A stretch of DNA of 14,628 bases from JAWOJB01 sp046484325 (GTDB lineage Bacteria > Actinomycetota > Acidimicrobiia > Spongiisociales > ZC4RG35), in assembly GCA_046484325.1 (NCBI GenBank), contig JAWOJB010000003.1, forward strand, positions 1-14,628. The letters run 5' to 3'. This document shows positions 12,420-14,628 of the stretch, in pieces. Under the pieces are notes generated by a model that had not been told where the DNA came from, made no database searches, and saw only the letters and a program-made list of their open reading frames with translations. Numbering within the stretch: the stretch's first letter is position 1; each line of letters starts with the position of its first letter. The position numbers and the translations under genes were made by a program.

Positions 12420-13417
12420 ACGCCACCATCCTCGCCTTCGAGACCTCGTGCGACGAGACGGCGGTGGCCGTGGTTCGTGGTCACGAGGTGCTGTCGAATG
12501 TCCTCTCTTCGCAGGTCGAGCTGCACGCTCGCTTCGGTGGGGTGGTGCCCGAGGTGGCGGCGCGTGCCCACGTCGAGGCGATCCGCTCACTCACCCACCG
12601 GGCCCTCCAGGAGGCCGGCATCCATCCCGACGATCTCGATGCGGTGGCCGCCACCGAGGGCCCGGGCCTCATCGGTGCGCTGCTCGTCGGGCACTCCTAT
12701 GCCAAGGCGACGGCGTGGGCGCGCCAGTTGCCGTTCGTCGGCATCGACCACATGGAGGGGCACCTGTTTGCCCCCCGGCTCGAGCACGAGGCCTACCGGC
12801 CGCCGGCGGTGGTGCTGCTCGTCTCCGGCGGGCACACCCAGCTCGTCCACGTGCGGGACTGGGGCGACTACGAGGTGCTGGGGGAAACCATCGACGACGC
12901 CGCCGGGGAGGCCTTCGACAAGCTCGCCCGGGTGATGGGCCTCGGGTTCCCCGGCGGTCCGGCCATCGACCGGGCCTCGGATGGCGGTGACCCCGCCGCC
13001 GTCGCCTTTCCCCGGGCGCTGTCCGACCGGCCGTTCCACTTCTCGTTCTCGGGGCTCAAGACGGCGGTGGCAACGTTCGTGGACCGGGCCGAGCGCTCGG
13101 GTGACCTCCCTCCGCTGGCCGACGTGGCCGCCTCGCTCCAGGAGGCGATCGTCGACGTGCTCGTCACGAAGACCCTCGCCGCAGCCGAGGCGACCGGTGT
13201 ATCGGTGGTGGCCGGCGGAGGCGGGGTTGTGGCCAACCGGCGCCTGCGGTCAAGGCTGGCCGAGGCCGCAGCCGAGCGCGGGCTCGAGCTGTACCTGCCG
13301 TCACCGCTCCTCTGCACCGACAACGGGGCGATGATCGGGGCGGCCGCCGCCTTCCGGCTGTCCCGGGGCCAATTCAGCGCCTGGGACGCCCGGGTCGACG
13401 CCGGCCAGCGCCTCTGA
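12416..13417 (+). CDS. tsaD: tRNA N6-adenosine threonylcarbamoyltransferase TsaD
   Basis: Catalytic subunit that moves the threonylcarbamoyl group from threonylcarbamoyl-AMP to A37 of tRNA. The 333-residue protein shows ETSCDETAVAVV at 9-20, EVAARAHVEAI at 46-56, the metal-binding HMEGH with His112 and His116, VSGGHTQL at 136-143, GEAFDKLARVMGL at 164-176 and CTDNGAMIG at 300-308 with the third metal ligand Asp302. The glycine loop before ANRRLR reads AGGGGVV, slightly longer or altered relative to the common GGVAAN. ATG 12416 overlaps the rimI stop (ATGA). It ends the block of overlapping genes that began with nnr; 203 bases separate it from groES. Confidence 0.97.
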   Translation: MNATILAFETSCDETAVAVVRGHEVLSNVLSSQVELHARFGGVVPEVAARAHVEAIRSLTHRALQEAGIHPDDLDAVAATEGPGLIGALLVGHSYAKATAWARQLPFVGIDHMEGHLFAPRLEHEAYRPPAVVLLVSGGHTQLVHVRDWGDYEVLGETIDDAAGEAFDKLARVMGLGFPGGPAIDRASDGGDPAAVAFPRALSDRPFHFSFSGLKTAVATFVDRAERSGDLPPLADVAASLQEAIVDVLVTKTLAAAEATGVSVVAGGGGVVANRRLRSRLAEAAAERGLELYLPSPLLCTDNGAMIGAAAAFRLSRGQFSAWDARVDAGQRL

Positions 13418-13455
13418 GAGAGCGCCGTGCGTCATGCGCCTTGGACCATGGGCTT

Positions 13456-13478
13456 ATCTGAGTCGTAATAACTCAGAT
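13456..13478. promoter_or_regulatory. HAIR-like inverted repeat (possible HspR operator)
   Basis: ATCTGAGT and ACTCAGAT are perfect eight-base arms around a seven-base spacer. The HspR-associated inverted repeat is CTTGAGT-N7-ACTCAAG; spacing and the TGAGT/ACTCA core are the same, while the two outermost positions of each seven-base arm differ. It lies just upstream of the groES promoter and CIRCE elements. TAATAA inside it, 19 bases after TTGGAC (13441-13446), might be a second promoter. It has no T-tract, so a tsaD terminator is less likely. Confidence 0.55.
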
Positions 13479-13490
13479 CCGAGGCGCCGC

Positions 13491-13517
13491 TTGGCACTCT
13501 CCGACCGAGAGTGCTAA
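13491..13517. promoter_or_regulatory. CIRCE operator 1 (HrcA binding site)
   Basis: TTGGCACTC-N9-GAGTGCTAA differs from the CIRCE consensus TTAGCACTC-N9-GAGTGCTAA at one base. CIRCE is bound by the heat-shock repressor HrcA. It covers the proposed -35 box and spacer. Confidence 0.95.
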
Positions 13518-13520
13518 GGT
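13491..13520 (+). promoter_or_regulatory. Putative groES-groEL promoter embedded in CIRCE
   Basis: TTGGCA (13491-13496) and TAAGGT (13515-13520) with an 18-base spacer look like -35 and -10 boxes. The first CIRCE repeat coincides with the -35-to-spacer stretch, and transcription would begin near 13527, within the second CIRCE. This leaves a leader of about 95 bases. Confidence 0.55.
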
Positions 13521-13523
13521 CCG

Positions 13524-13550
13524 CTGGCACTCTCGAATGGAGAGTGCCAG
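13524..13550. promoter_or_regulatory. CIRCE operator 2 (HrcA binding site)
   Basis: CTGGCACTC-N9-GAGTGCCAG has perfectly complementary arms and matches the CIRCE core GCACTC-N9-GAGTGC. Its centre is 33 bases from that of CIRCE 1, close to three helical turns, so two HrcA dimers could sit on the same DNA face. It covers the proposed transcription start. Confidence 0.93.
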
Positions 13551-13620
13551 GCGCATTCCGAGGCTCATGTCCTGGATTCGGCGGCCTGACAGGCACCACA
13601 GTCGGTAGGAGGAGCAACGC

Positions 13621-13911
13621 ATGAAGCTGCAGCCTCTCGGAGATCGTGTCGTGGTGAAGCCGGACGACGAACAGGATGTTCGCACTCCGTCCGGGCTCGT
13701 CATCCCCGACACGGCCAAGGAGAAGCCCCAGATGGGCGAGGTCGTCGCGGTAGGCCCCGGGGCGCTGAACGATGATGGCGAGCGGATGCCGATGGACGTC
13801 AAGCAGGGCGACAAGGTCCTGTACTCGAAGTTCGCCGGTACCGAGGTCAAGGTCGAAGGGGTGGAGTACCTGGTGCTCTCGTCCCGTGACCTCCTGGCCG
13901 TCGTCAACTGA
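13621..13911 (+). CDS. groES: Co-chaperonin GroES (Hsp10)
   Basis: Forms the seven-membered lid of the GroEL folding chamber. The 96 residues are of normal length. The N-terminal LQPLGDRVVVKP, the mobile loop around TPSGLVIPDTAKEKPQMG (about 22-39), which contacts GroEL, and the C-terminal VEGVEYLVLSSRDLLAVV are all present. ATG 13621 has a strong AGGAGG at 13607-13612, eight bases upstream. Two CIRCE repeats and a HAIR-like repeat upstream indicate heat-shock repression by HrcA and possibly HspR. groEL starts 16 bases after the stop. Confidence 0.98.
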   Translation: MKLQPLGDRVVVKPDDEQDVRTPSGLVIPDTAKEKPQMGEVVAVGPGALNDDGERMPMDVKQGDKVLYSKFAGTEVKVEGVEYLVLSSRDLLAVVN

Positions 13912-13927
13912 GAGGAGCTGAGGAGAC

Positions 13928-14628
<701 letters not shown>

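Noticed and set aside
13456..13478. Inverted repeat as an intrinsic terminator of tsaD
   Set aside because: No T-tract follows the stem, and the spacing and core match a HAIR-type operator better.

Overview
The window comes from a very GC-rich bacterium and carries a stretch of conserved housekeeping gene order. The run rplM-rpsI-glmM-glmS-acpS-nnr-tsaE-tsaB-rimI-tsaD-groES-groEL is the arrangement typical of Actinomycetota. The abundant GTG starts, the TANNNT-type leaderless promoters and the HspR/HrcA-type operators upstream of groES fit that assignment. A deep-branching class such as Acidimicrobiia is my guess; the sequence alone does not prove it.

Layout. Bases 1-294 hold the 3' end of a HAD-family hydrolase. 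Convergent to it is a minus-strand threonine ammonia-lyase (ilvA-like). A short divergent promoter region at about 1557-1693 separates ilvA from the plus-strand block rplM-rpsI-glmM, whose genes overlap by one to three bases. The 276-base interval between glmM and glmS is not empty: it contains a complete glmS ribozyme, recognisable in both primary sequence and pairing, followed by a hairpin that can mask the glmS Shine-Dalgarno. glmS is followed, with tight coupling, by an alpha/beta-hydrolase fused to a class III nucleotide cyclase. Then come acpS, nnr, a P1-family peptidase, a type 4 uracil-DNA glycosylase, and tsaE-tsaB-rimI-tsaD. From nnr to tsaD every gene overlaps the stop codon of the one before. 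The window ends with groES and the first 233 codons of groEL, preceded by two CIRCE operators and a HAIR-like inverted repeat.

How the genes work together. rplM and rpsI supply ribosomal proteins. glmS and glmM make glucosamine-6-phosphate and then glucosamine-1-phosphate for cell-wall UDP-GlcNAc, with the ribozyme offering feedback control by the GlmS product. acpS activates the acyl carrier protein, nnr repairs damaged NAD(P)H, and tsaE/B/D make the t6A modification of tRNA. rimI acetylates protein N-termini. groES/groEL fold proteins under heat-shock control. The position commonly held by alanine racemase (alr), between nnr and tsaE, is occupied here by the peptidase and the glycosylase.

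Main points of interest: the glmS ribozyme in an actinobacterial-type operon; four start codons placed exactly seven bases after a TANNNT box; a divergent promoter with overlapping -10 boxes; the apparently combined HspR/HrcA operator region; a cyclase fusion with altered substrate-binding residues; and a sliding-clamp-type peptide at the C-terminus of the glycosylase. I found no mobile element, CRISPR array, tRNA or rRNA, and no defence system. No stretch longer than 300 bases lacks a gene.
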